This document shows, piece by piece, positions 1 to 5,776 of a stretch of DNA of 6,490 nt. The stretch's first letter is position 1; every line of letters begins with the position of its first letter. This DNA comes from Candidatus Methanosuratincola sp. GTDB lineage: Archaea; Thermoproteota; Methanomethylicia; Methanomethylicales; Methanomethylicaceae. Where the stretch lies: NCBI GenBank assembly GCA_029907755.1, contig JARYLH010000078.1, positions 1 through 6,490 on the forward strand. Direction: 5' to 3'. The notes under the pieces are model-generated. The model was not told the DNA's origin, did no database searches, and was given only the letters and a program-made list of their open reading frames with translations. Both the position numbers and the translations under genes were made by a program.

Positions 1-9
1 TTGATCCAA

Positions 10-20
10 ATTTTAAACTT
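10..20 (+). promoter_or_regulatory. TATA-like box upstream of the secreted protein gene
   Basis: An AT-rich stretch (attttaaactt) sits about 40 nt before the ATG at 56. Archaeal TATA boxes lie roughly 25 nt before the transcription start, so a short leader of about 15-25 nt would result. No convincing Shine-Dalgarno sequence lies between the box and the start codon, which fits a short-leader transcript. The assignment rests on composition and spacing only. Confidence 0.45.
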
Positions 21-55
21 AGAAGGGGTTATATTGGATCCTGGCAAATCCTTAC

Positions 56-1774
56 ATGGCGATGTTTATGGAAAGATGCAAGGTATCGGGTCTAATAGTT
101 GTCATGCTGCTCGCCATAGGGGGCGTAGCAGCGTTCCCGCAGGCATCGGCGCAGCCGAGTGGAGCCGGTGCCCATTTGCAGATGGCTGACGAAGGAACTT
201 ACAAGAAAATCACCACCGACGACATTACGATCATCTTCCCAAGGAACGTAACGAAGCCGTTCTTCGTATGGTGGGCAAACAACGACACCTCGAAGGCCTA
301 CGTGGTCCACTTCAAGGGCCTGGTCGAGTACGCTGTGGTCAACGGATCCGCGTTCAGCCTGACGAACCTGGCAGAGGGGACGCTCTGGCAGCGCCTGATA
401 TCTTCAGCCAACGCATTGGACCTCGAAAAGGGGAATGCAGTAGCCAAGGGGCTTTCGGTTGCCTTTGAGGCAAACAGCAAGCTGATCCTGGCTTCGACAA
501 AGGCAGCGCTCTTCAAGGCTGATCCCGCCCAGGTCAAGGCAATTCTGCTTGAGGTGGTCGAAGACCTCAATGAGCTGAAAGACCAGGCGGGCGACAGTAA
601 CCTGACCGGCCAGATCGATGCGGCGATCGATGCTACAAACGCCGCAGTCCAAGCCATCGAATCCGGCGCAGGCAAAGGGACCGTACAGAACGCCATCTCG
701 AACGCCATAAAGGAATGCCAGAAGCTCGTCCAGATGATGTCAATGAAGGTCAATGCAGCGATCGCGCAGATGGTAGAGCAGCGTGAGAGGCTAAAAGACC
801 TCTCTCAGGGGTTCCACCCGGCACTGCTGGCATTCGCGGGGTGCAACTGGGAACTCACGGAGCCCCAGGAGATCAGGCTGGAAAACGGCACTTCCATTGG
901 TCTGGCGTTCAACATGACCCTAACGGAAGCTCCCCATAAGTTCGACTTTGCGGAGGGGAAGGTGAAGCTGGCGATCAGGATCTACAACTCGACGGTTTTG
1001 GAGACCGTCGAAGCTGGCGAGGAGCCGTTCTCATATGAGGTCGCGGCAGGGGAGATGAAGATCGACCTCATAATCGAAAACTGGGACTGGAACTTCGACC
1101 CAAAGACGGTTTCACTGCTGAACACCAGCATAACGGTTAGCCCCGCCCTTGCCCTGTGGGTCGATGCCTCTTCATTCGTGATCAACGGGAGCCCAGAGGT
1201 TCTCTTCGATGATCTCGAGGGGCTCGAGATGCCAGCGGTCAACGGAACCATGAAATTCAGCGCAGACGGCACGAACGCAACCCTCAACATCAAAGGGTAC
1301 GAGCAGGACGCCAAAGACCTCGGGTTCAAGATCAAGCTGATCCAGAGGAGCGTGGCGGGCAAACTGATGAACTTCCCTGCCCCGGCGAAGCTGAGGCTGA
1401 CGGAGGAAGGGACGCTCGGCGGCTTCTTCAAGTTCGTGCCCAAAGCAGTGGTGACCGACCCTTCAGGCAACGAATCGGCAGTCAATGTCACCGCGGCATA
1501 CCTGACCGCGGGGAACCGCGTGAAGGTCTACTTGTGCTACCCATACTTCAACGGCACGCTGACCCACGACCCGAGCCTGGGGGTTGAGAAGGCCTCAGAA
1601 GGCGCAGGGTACGTGGTGACGCTGGGCGCCGATTCAGGCATATCGTCGATCAAGGAGATACCGGCTACCCCAGCATGGGGGAGGGAGTACGAGCTTTTCC
1701 TGGCAAGCGGGCTGGTCCTGGTCGCTGCGCTCGGATTAATCCTCCTCGTTAGGAGGCACCCGGCCGCGGTCTGA
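56..1774 (+). CDS. Secreted, C-terminally membrane-anchored, sequon-rich surface protein of unknown function
   Basis: I do not recognise the family. The N-terminus is a Sec-type signal peptide: a basic start, a hydrophobic core at about residues 11-27, and an Ala-Ser-Ala site near residue 32. The mature part has a beta-rich stretch at about 50-105, with an aromatic patch around residues 69-73. A long Ala/Lys/Glu-rich helical region follows at about 120-255, possibly a coiled coil, and then beta-like sequence at about 265-535. The C-terminus is one transmembrane helix (about 547-565) followed by Arg-Arg and a short tail, so most of the protein should lie outside the cell. I count 14 N-X-S/T sequons (N64, 76, 96, 182, 277, 286, 311, 356, 377, 396, 407, 472, 477, 499), which suggests N-glycosylation. 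In-frame ATGs at 56, 62 and 68 all leave the signal peptide intact, so the exact start is uncertain. It stands alone, with its own TATA-like box and a T-rich terminator. An S-layer-associated, adhesive or substrate-binding role is possible, but nothing here decides it. Confidence 0.88.
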   Translation: MAMFMERCKVSGLIVVMLLAIGGVAAFPQASAQPSGAGAHLQMADEGTYKKITTDDITIIFPRNVTKPFFVWWANNDTSKAYVVHFKGLVEYAVVNGSAFSLTNLAEGTLWQRLISSANALDLEKGNAVAKGLSVAFEANSKLILASTKAALFKADPAQVKAILLEVVEDLNELKDQAGDSNLTGQIDAAIDATNAAVQAIESGAGKGTVQNAISNAIKECQKLVQMMSMKVNAAIAQMVEQRERLKDLSQGFHPALLAFAGCNWELTEPQEIRLENGTSIGLAFNMTLTEAPHKFDFAEGKVKLAIRIYNSTVLETVEAGEEPFSYEVAAGEMKIDLIIENWDWNFDPKTVSLLNTSITVSPALALWVDASSFVINGSPEVLFDDLEGLEMPAVNGTMKFSADGTNATLNIKGYEQDAKDLGFKIKLIQRSVAGKLMNFPAPAKLRLTEEGTLGGFFKFVPKAVVTDPSGNESAVNVTAAYLTAGNRVKVYLCYPYFNGTLTHDPSLGVEKASEGAGYVVTLGADSGISSIKEIPATPAWGREYELFLASGLVLVAALGLILLVRRHPAAV

Positions 1775-1783
1775 GGGGTTTGC

Positions 1784-1826
1784 TTCTTTTTTATATTTTC
1801 AATATTTTTTAAAATGACAATTTTTC
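1784..1826 (+). terminator. T-rich archaeal terminator after the secreted protein gene
   Basis: Starting about 10 nt after the TGA at 1772-1774 there are several T runs: six Ts at 1787-1792, four at 1796-1799, six at 1805-1810 and five at 1820-1824, interspersed with A. Oligo-T tracts without a strong stem are the usual archaeal termination signal. The tract 1805-1815 could also act as a TATA-like element for the next gene, but it lies more than 100 nt from that start codon. Confidence 0.6.
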
Positions 1827-1870
1827 ACGCTCTGGTCTCAAGGTAGCCCCCGATCCGAGCGACAAGCACA

Positions 1871-1880
1871 ACAAGTTAAT
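1871..1880 (+). promoter_or_regulatory. Weak TATA-like candidate for the peptidase gene
   Basis: The motif around agttaatc is the only AT-rich element within 60 nt of the ATG at 1920. It would place transcription start near 1900 and give a leader of about 20 nt. The match to an archaeal TATA box is poor. The alternative element at 1805-1815 would give a leader of about 80 nt. No strong Shine-Dalgarno sequence precedes the ATG. Confidence 0.25.
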
Positions 1881-1919
1881 CAGCAGGGTAGCTGCGTATG
1901 ACTTGGGAAATGACTTCTG

Positions 1920-3110
1920 ATGAGCAATGAAATCCCAAGAGATGAGCTTTTTGAGCATGTCAAGATATCGGCGACTGTTGATACAGTCTCGCGCATGCCT
2001 GGGGCTGAAGGGTGGCTAAAAGCAAAGGTCTCGAGGCTCCCAGTGAAAATCTTTGACATAAACGGCGAGCTCCTTTTCTGCGACTACCCGGTGCAGTCTG
2101 CTGCAAAGGGGGGAGGCACTTTGGGCCACGTGAGGGCGAGCCCGCGGAAGGACATAGCTCCTCCGATCGTATCTTACGAGCTCGGGCCCAGGCGATGGAA
2201 CCTCAGGGCAGCGGTGGAAAAGCTAACCCCCTCGTTCAAGGAAAAGTTCCCAAGGTTGAGTGTGACCGACGTCAAGCTCGTGTGCTACAGCTACCCTAAG
2301 CTGGGCGTCATGTTCCAGGCAGTAGACCCGACGGGCGCCACTTCCCGCCATATATTCGACGTGGCAAGCCTGTCGCAAGTCCCCGAGAGGAAAGAGAGGC
2401 TCGCCCTCGAAGGGTTCTTTGCATGGTCTTACATCGAGTCGCTAACGGACGAGATTAAGAGCGCCAGGCTCAGGCAATACGAGCAGCTGAGGGGGAGCCT
2501 GAACGAGATACCAGAGGGCGAGAGGCTTGCGATGCTCAAGGCAGAGACCATACAGCAGTACGCAAAATCGGGTTACGTAGACACAATATTGAAATTGGTG
2601 AAGACCAAGCTGCTCCAGTACTGCACGCACTACGACTACAAAGAGGCTAGGTCACACCATTGCTTTGTCCTTCAGGGGCAGCAGCTCGACGACTACTGCG
2701 CCGTTGCCACATGCCAGATGGTGCTCTGCTACTACAGGTACTACTACACGCAGGATCAGATCGCGCCTAAGCTCAACTACTCCTCCGGGAGCGGGTGCCC
2801 GCCGGATCAGTCTTCAGGGTACGAGCAGCTCACGTGCGACCACCTCGACGCCACATACGACAGCTCGCCCACCTTCAGCGAGGCAAAGGCACAGATCGAC
2901 GCCCTGCACCCATTCAAGAGCGGAATCACGGGCCACGCAAGGGCCTGTGCGGGGTACCAGAGCAACATGGTTACAAAGGCGGATCGCCTTTACATATACG
3001 ATCCCTGGCCCTGGGACGCAGACTACAAACTAGCAGGATCGATCGCATGGGAAGACTGGAGTTCGGTAACGCACACGAACTACGTGTTCACTAAGCTCGC
3101 GTGTCCGTAG
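1920..3110 (+). CDS. Papain-like (C39-like) cysteine peptidase with an N-terminal propeptide-like domain
   Basis: The C-terminal part (about 245-396) has the papain-fold catalytic signature. Oxyanion Gln254 lies six residues before nucleophile Cys260 (QLDDYCAVATCQMVL). His339 follows in the motif SGITGHARACAGY, and Asp361 in LYIYDPWP. The spacing and the DPWP motif resemble peptidase C39-like/AvrRpt2-like proteins. Residues about 8-158 form a separate domain that resembles the whole product of the next gene. It has a gapless block from Leu33 to Pro57 and a second match around Phe110-Phe132. A helical linker at about 160-240 joins the two halves. The protein has no signal peptide or transmembrane segment, so it is predicted to be cytoplasmic unless exported by another route. 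The catalytic domain carries seven Cys, including Cys260. An in-frame TGA at 1911 rules out a longer N-terminus, so ATG 1920 is the likely start. It ends with TAG and is followed after 33 nt by its domain paralogue, probably in one transcript. The substrate is unknown. Family assignment is firm for the fold and tentative for the exact subfamily. Confidence 0.88.
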   Translation: MSNEIPRDELFEHVKISATVDTVSRMPGAEGWLKAKVSRLPVKIFDINGELLFCDYPVQSAAKGGGTLGHVRASPRKDIAPPIVSYELGPRRWNLRAAVEKLTPSFKEKFPRLSVTDVKLVCYSYPKLGVMFQAVDPTGATSRHIFDVASLSQVPERKERLALEGFFAWSYIESLTDEIKSARLRQYEQLRGSLNEIPEGERLAMLKAETIQQYAKSGYVDTILKLVKTKLLQYCTHYDYKEARSHHCFVLQGQQLDDYCAVATCQMVLCYYRYYYTQDQIAPKLNYSSGSGCPPDQSSGYEQLTCDHLDATYDSSPTFSEAKAQIDALHPFKSGITGHARACAGYQSNMVTKADRLYIYDPWPWDADYKLAGSIAWEDWSSVTHTNYVFTKLACP

Positions 3111-3131
3111 GAGGGAGGCTACCTGATCCAT

Positions 3132-3140
3132 AAGGAGAGG
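3132..3140 (+). promoter_or_regulatory. Shine-Dalgarno site for the 155-residue gene
   Basis: The sequence aaggagagg ends 3 nt before TTG 3144 and 6 nt before GTG 3147. Its GGAG core lies 6 nt before the TTG. This is the best ribosome-binding site in the window, and it supports independent initiation at TTG/GTG rather than only read-through from the peptidase. A second purine-rich stretch (ggagggagg, 3110-3118) overlaps the peptidase stop, but no standard start codon is suitably placed after it. Confidence 0.65.
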
Positions 3141-3143
3141 GAA

Positions 3144-3611
3144 TTGGTGAGGGCGGCAGAGAAAGCAATCGGTGAAAGCCCTGTCAAGGGCGACCCGAAG
3201 TTCGCAGCCTTGAGAGCAGCAAGACCGGGCAAGCCGGTGCAGGTTAGGACCAGCGAAGGGGAAGAAGCGTACTGGCTCGTGCCCTTGCTGATCGGTGATA
3301 AAGCCTGTGGTTTCGTACAGGTGGAGAGAGACCTAAGGGTGAGCAGGGTCGGTATCTTCGGCGCCAGTCCAGAGGATCGGGGAAGCTGGATAGGTGCCTC
3401 CTTCTTCGAGAAGCCGCCGCTCGAAGCAATTAATTCTATCAAGGCGCGATATCCAGGGATGCGGATGTCGGCGCCCTTTTTCTCCTACGACAGAAGCCCC
3501 TCCAAATGGGGCTGGATGGTCAGGCTAAGGGACGGGGGGCAAATCACAGTATTCATAAACCCTGCAGGCTGGTACGAGCGGAGCGCCACTGATGCCGGAC
3601 TCGAGGGCTGA
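3144..3611 (+). CDS. Stand-alone homologue of the peptidase N-terminal (propeptide-like) domain; candidate peptidase inhibitor or chaperone
   Basis: This 155-residue protein has no signal peptide, no transmembrane segment and no catalytic motif. Manual comparison with residues about 8-158 of the upstream peptidase shows matching landmarks at the same spacing. Leu23-Lys/Arg-Ala, Pro31-Val32, Gly39-Glu40 and Pro47 align without gaps to peptidase Leu33, Pro41-Val42, Gly49-Glu50 and Pro57. Gly56-Phe-Val aligns to Gly69-His-Val, Tyr103-Pro104 to Phe110-Pro111, Gly123 to Gly129 and Val136-Phe137 to Ile145-Phe146. It is therefore probably a paralogue of that domain. In cysteine proteases such domains often act as propeptides, and stand-alone copies can be inhibitors (streptococcal Spi beside SpeB). 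A role in restraining or folding the neighbouring peptidase is my inference. TTG 3144 is chosen for its Shine-Dalgarno site; GTG 3147 is equally possible. The gene is in the same reading frame as the peptidase, one TAG away. Confidence 0.82.
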   Translation: MVRAAEKAIGESPVKGDPKFAALRAARPGKPVQVRTSEGEEAYWLVPLLIGDKACGFVQVERDLRVSRVGIFGASPEDRGSWIGASFFEKPPLEAINSIKARYPGMRMSAPFFSYDRSPSKWGWMVRLRDGGQITVFINPAGWYERSATDAGLEG

Positions 3612-3612
3612 T

Positions 3613-3642
3613 CGGCAGTCATAGGCAGGAGGACTGCAGCCG
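3613..3642 (+). terminator. Hairpin just after the 155-residue gene
   Basis: The left arm cggcagtc (3613-3620) pairs with gactgc (3632-3637) plus ccg (3640-3642), leaving a two-base bulge and an 11-nt loop. It starts 2 nt after the stop codon, in the spacer between convergent genes. There is no T run, so a role in termination or 3'-end protection is only suggested. Confidence 0.35.
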
Positions 3643-3646
3643 ACCT

Positions 3647-3674
3647 AAACTCAACGCTAAAGCGTTGGAGCTTT
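3647..3674. repeat. Near-perfect hairpin between convergent genes; bidirectional terminator or IS200/IS605-type end remnant
   Basis: A perfect 7-bp inverted repeat (caacgct / agcgttg, 3652-3658 and 3661-3667) has a TAAA-type loop. With two single-base bulges it extends outward to aaact on the left and a cttt on the right. It lies between the stops of the 155-residue gene and the converging winged-helix gene, which suits a terminator for both strands (short T-rich flank on each side). The shape, a short stem with a CTAAAG core followed by GGAGCTTTCTT, also resembles the subterminal hairpins of IS200/IS605 elements. No transposase is present, so any element would be a remnant or an edge. Confidence 0.5.
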
Positions 3675-3697
3675 CTTGCGAACCTCTTCGTGAAGAG

Positions 3698-4435
3698 TCA
3701 GAACTGCACCGACGAGTAGACCAAGAGGTTGAGGTAGAGAAGGACCAAGCCCAGAATTATCGAGATCTCCTGGCGGATCCCCTTCGATAGGGAGAGGAAG
3801 GTCGAGAGGACGAGGATCGACAGCAGCTGCGAGAAGGCGGTCACGGCAATGGCGAGGCCCGGGGCGTCCAGCGGGGCAAGGACCAGTACGAACACGAGCA
3901 TGAGCGGGAGGCGGGAGAGCAGCACCCCTGCGAGCAGCGGGACCTCCCCCCCGAGGCGCCGGTTCAAAGCGAACGAGGCGGCTTCGAGCACTGCGAACGC
4001 CAGAAATATGCTCGCTGCATAGTAAACGGGGAGCGCGGAGGTCTCCAGTACAGGACGGTACCCGAGCATGAACGGTATGAAGCCCATCCTGTAGCACACT
4101 GCCAGCTCGAGGGATGCCGAGGCCAGTCCGAGCGGGACAGCCAGCGAAGGCCGCGCGACCAGCAGCGAAATGGAAGAGTACAGCACAGGCATCCCCGAGG
4201 ACTTGGAGGAGGCACTCATGATCTCCGCCCGGTAGACCTCCAGACCCTTCTCAGTCAAAGAGTACTCGCCCCTCGAGGTCTTCTGGACGCAGTCGCCAAG
4301 AAGTTCGAGGTGGTAGTACACGGTAGGGACGCCTATTTTGAGCTCCTTCGCGATCTCCTTCGGGGTCAGTACCCTGTGGCTGACCAGGAGCTGCAGGATC
4401 CTCTGCCTGTGGGGGTTCCTAAGGACCTCCTTCAC
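3698..4435 (-). CDS. Membrane-tethered winged-helix (ArsR-like) transcriptional regulator
   Basis: This 245-residue protein has an N-terminal winged helix-turn-helix domain (about 1-72) and a hydrophobic C-terminal half. The opening NPHRQRILQLL is typical of ArsR-type helix 1. The recognition region TPKEIAKELKIGVPTVYYHL spans 24-43, and the wing GEYSLTEKG spans 56-64. About five transmembrane helices follow (near 97-115, 137-157, 165-187, 192-213 and 224-240). Basic residues fall in the predicted inner loops (NRR near 158-160, SKGIRQ near 217-222), which puts the DNA-binding domain in the cytoplasm. The metal-binding Cys cluster of classical ArsR sensors is absent, so any signal is probably sensed in or through the membrane; that is inference. 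An in-frame TAG at 4457-4459 limits the start. GTG 4435 is preceded by a weak GGGGT about 11 nt upstream. It begins 35 nt after the aminotransferase stop with no clear promoter between, so co-transcription is likely. Targets are unknown. Confidence 0.82.
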   Translation of the reverse strand: MKEVLRNPHRQRILQLLVSHRVLTPKEIAKELKIGVPTVYYHLELLGDCVQKTSRGEYSLTEKGLEVYRAEIMSASSKSSGMPVLYSSISLLVARPSLAVPLGLASASLELAVCYRMGFIPFMLGYRPVLETSALPVYYAASIFLAFAVLEAASFALNRRLGGEVPLLAGVLLSRLPLMLVFVLVLAPLDAPGLAIAVTAFSQLLSILVLSTFLSLSKGIRQEISIILGLVLLYLNLLVYSSVQF

Positions 4436-4470
4436 CAGCGCTCGACCCCAGAAAGTCTACTAGACGCTCA

Positions 4471-5625
4471 TTACCCTTTCTTCCTTAAGGCACCTTCGAT
4501 CCTCGAGACTGCCTCTTCGAGCTTCTCCATCGAATTGGCGTAAGAGATCCGGATGTTCCTGGAGAAGCCTCCGAATGCTTCCCCGGGAGTCGTGCTCACA
4601 TGGGCCTCCTCGAGAAGCAGGTTGCACATCTGCACAGAGTCTATTCCAGCAAGCGTGATCTCAGGGAAGAGGTAGAACGCGCCCCGAGGCTTTTCTACAC
4701 GGAACGCCCCGATCCTGTTAAGCGCACCGCAGAGGAAGTCTCTCCTCCTCCTGAACTCCTCAATCATGGGCCTGACCGGAGTCTCCGGGCTTAGGGCAGC
4801 GAGAGCTGCCTTCTGGACGAACGATGCGGGGCAGCTCGCAGAGTGCTGCTGGAGCTTGTTCATCGCGGCTATCACGTCCCGGGGCCCCGCAGCGTACCCG
4901 ATACGCCACCCGGTCATCGCGTAAGTCTTCGAGAACCCGTTGACGGTGATCACCAGATCCTCTACGCCCGGGATGGACCCAAAGCTCCGGGACTCCCCCT
5001 CGTAGAGTATCCTCTCATATATCTCGTCCGACAGGACGTATACCCTAGAGTCGGACGCGATCTCAGCCAGGGCCCTCAGCTCTTCCTGGGAGTAGACGTA
5101 TCCGGTCGGGTTGTTCGGAGAGTTCAGGATCATCAGCTTTGTCCTCTCGTTCACGGCGGACCTGATACCTTCGATGTCAGGCGAAAATCCGTCCTTCGGT
5201 GGGACCTCCCTCACTGTGCCCCCCGCGACAGTCACCATCTCGATGTACGACGGCCAGGCAGGTGTCGGCACAACCACCTCCTCGCCCTCGTCGACCAGTG
5301 CCATCACCGCGTAGAAGAGCGCCTGTTTTGAGCCGGGCGTTATGAGAACGTTCTCGCGCCTGACGTCCAGCCCATTCTCGGACCTGAGCTTCTCCGCGAC
5401 GGCGTCCCTGAGCTCAGGGATCCCAGCGCTGGGAGTGTAGTGGGTGAACCCCTCGAGCATTGCCCGGTGGGCAGCCTCCACGATGTTCCTCGGCGTGTCG
5501 AAGTCAGGCTCCCCAACGTCAAGCTGGATCACGTCAACCCCCTTGGACTGCATGGACTTGACCTTGTCGAGTATCTTCAGCGTGCCCGACTCCTTGAGAT
5601 TGAGCATTCGGCCTGAGAGTGACAA
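4471..5625 (-). CDS. aspC: Class I pyridoxal-phosphate aminotransferase, aspartate aminotransferase type
   Basis: A cytoplasmic fold-type I PLP enzyme that transfers the amino group between an amino acid (probably aspartate or an aromatic/neutral one) and 2-oxoglutarate. With TTG 5625 as start it is 384 residues, the usual family length. Visible motifs are VGEPDFDTP (38-45), NSPNNPTG (168-175, with cofactor-contacting Asn172), SDEIYE (199-204, Asp200 and Tyr203), the Schiff-base lysine Lys233 in SKTYAMTGWRIGY (Arg241 contacts the phosphate), and Arg359 in NIRISYA, the substrate alpha-carboxylate ligand. The ORF stays open upstream to 5874, but that extension runs into the methylase gene and has no family similarity. 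The TTG start gives a beginning (LSGRMLNL..SGTLKI) that matches archaeal relatives and lies just after a TATA-like box and a GGTGAG sequence, although that spacing (3 nt) is short. ATG 5607 is the alternative (378 residues). Exact substrate specificity cannot be read from the sequence, so the symbol reflects family only. Confidence 0.95.
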   Translation of the reverse strand: MSLSGRMLNLKESGTLKILDKVKSMQSKGVDVIQLDVGEPDFDTPRNIVEAAHRAMLEGFTHYTPSAGIPELRDAVAEKLRSENGLDVRRENVLITPGSKQALFYAVMALVDEGEEVVVPTPAWPSYIEMVTVAGGTVREVPPKDGFSPDIEGIRSAVNERTKLMILNSPNNPTGYVYSQEELRALAEIASDSRVYVLSDEIYERILYEGESRSFGSIPGVEDLVITVNGFSKTYAMTGWRIGYAAGPRDVIAAMNKLQQHSASCPASFVQKAALAALSPETPVRPMIEEFRRRRDFLCGALNRIGAFRVEKPRGAFYLFPEITLAGIDSVQMCNLLLEEAHVSTTPGEAFGGFSRNIRISYANSMEKLEEAVSRIEGALRKKG

Positions 5626-5658
5626 TCTCTCACCACTTCTATTATTGGGTAGGGTCAG

Positions 5659-5670
5659 GTTTAATAAAAG
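5659..5670 (-). promoter_or_regulatory. TATA-like promoter of the aminotransferase gene
   Basis: Read on the minus strand, cttttattaaac is the most AT-rich element in this spacer. Its centre lies about 40 nt before TTG 5625. Transcription would start near 5639, giving a leader of roughly 14 nt that contains GGTGAG (5634-5629). It argues against the long N-terminal extension of the aminotransferase ORF, because the box would lie inside it. Confidence 0.55.
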
Positions 5671-5689
5671 CTTCCGAGGCAACCCAAAG

Positions 5690-5712
5690 CGGTCCCGATT
5701 CGGAATGGACCG
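5690..5712. repeat. 6-bp inverted repeat upstream of the aminotransferase promoter
   Basis: cggtcc (5690-5695) and ggaccg (5707-5712) are perfect inverted copies around an 11-nt centre that has its own small ccg/cgg symmetry. The dyad ends about 20 nt upstream of the TATA-like box, where archaeal activators or Lrp/AsnC-type regulators can bind. It could equally be an RNA hairpin at the 3' end of the methylase transcript. Confidence 0.3.
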
Positions 5713-5714
5713 GC

Positions 5715-5732
5715 AAAAACGGCGAAACCGCC
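5715..5732 (-). terminator. Candidate terminator of the methylase gene
   Basis: On the minus strand a GGCG/CGCC stem with a four-base loop (5732-5721) is followed by G and five Ts (5719-5715), about 45 nt after the methylase stop codon. The stem is only 4 bp, and the T run alone may be what matters in an archaeon. Confidence 0.45.
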
Positions 5733-5776
5733 TTTCAACGTCCAGGGATCGCGCCGCCTCGATAGTTCCTGCTGCT

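Noticed and set aside
298..753. 151-residue minus-strand ORF inside the secreted protein gene
   Set aside because: It is antisense to a well-supported coding region and its protein has no recognisable features. The same applies to 982-1491.
1775..1919. Possible small RNA or gene in the spacer before the peptidase
   Set aside because: Only T-rich termination sequence and weak promoter-like motifs are visible; no stable structure or ORF stood out.
1898..1930. Ten-codon ORF overlapping the peptidase start, as a regulatory leader peptide
   Set aside because: It has no good ribosome-binding site, its composition is unremarkable, and the transcription start may lie within it. Chance is sufficient.
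2665..3033. 122-residue plus-strand ORF in another frame of the peptidase catalytic domain
   Set aside because: Ser/Thr/Arg-rich, low-complexity translation overlapping the codons for Cys260 and His339; a frame shadow.
3657..4097. 146-residue minus-strand ORF overlapping the winged-helix gene
   Set aside because: Pro/Arg-rich translation in an alternative frame of a clear membrane-protein gene.
4843..5331. 162-residue plus-strand ORF opposite the aminotransferase
   Set aside because: Antisense shadow of a strongly conserved enzyme; the protein is Pro/Arg/His-rich with no motif. The same applies to 5444-5851 and 4600-4794.
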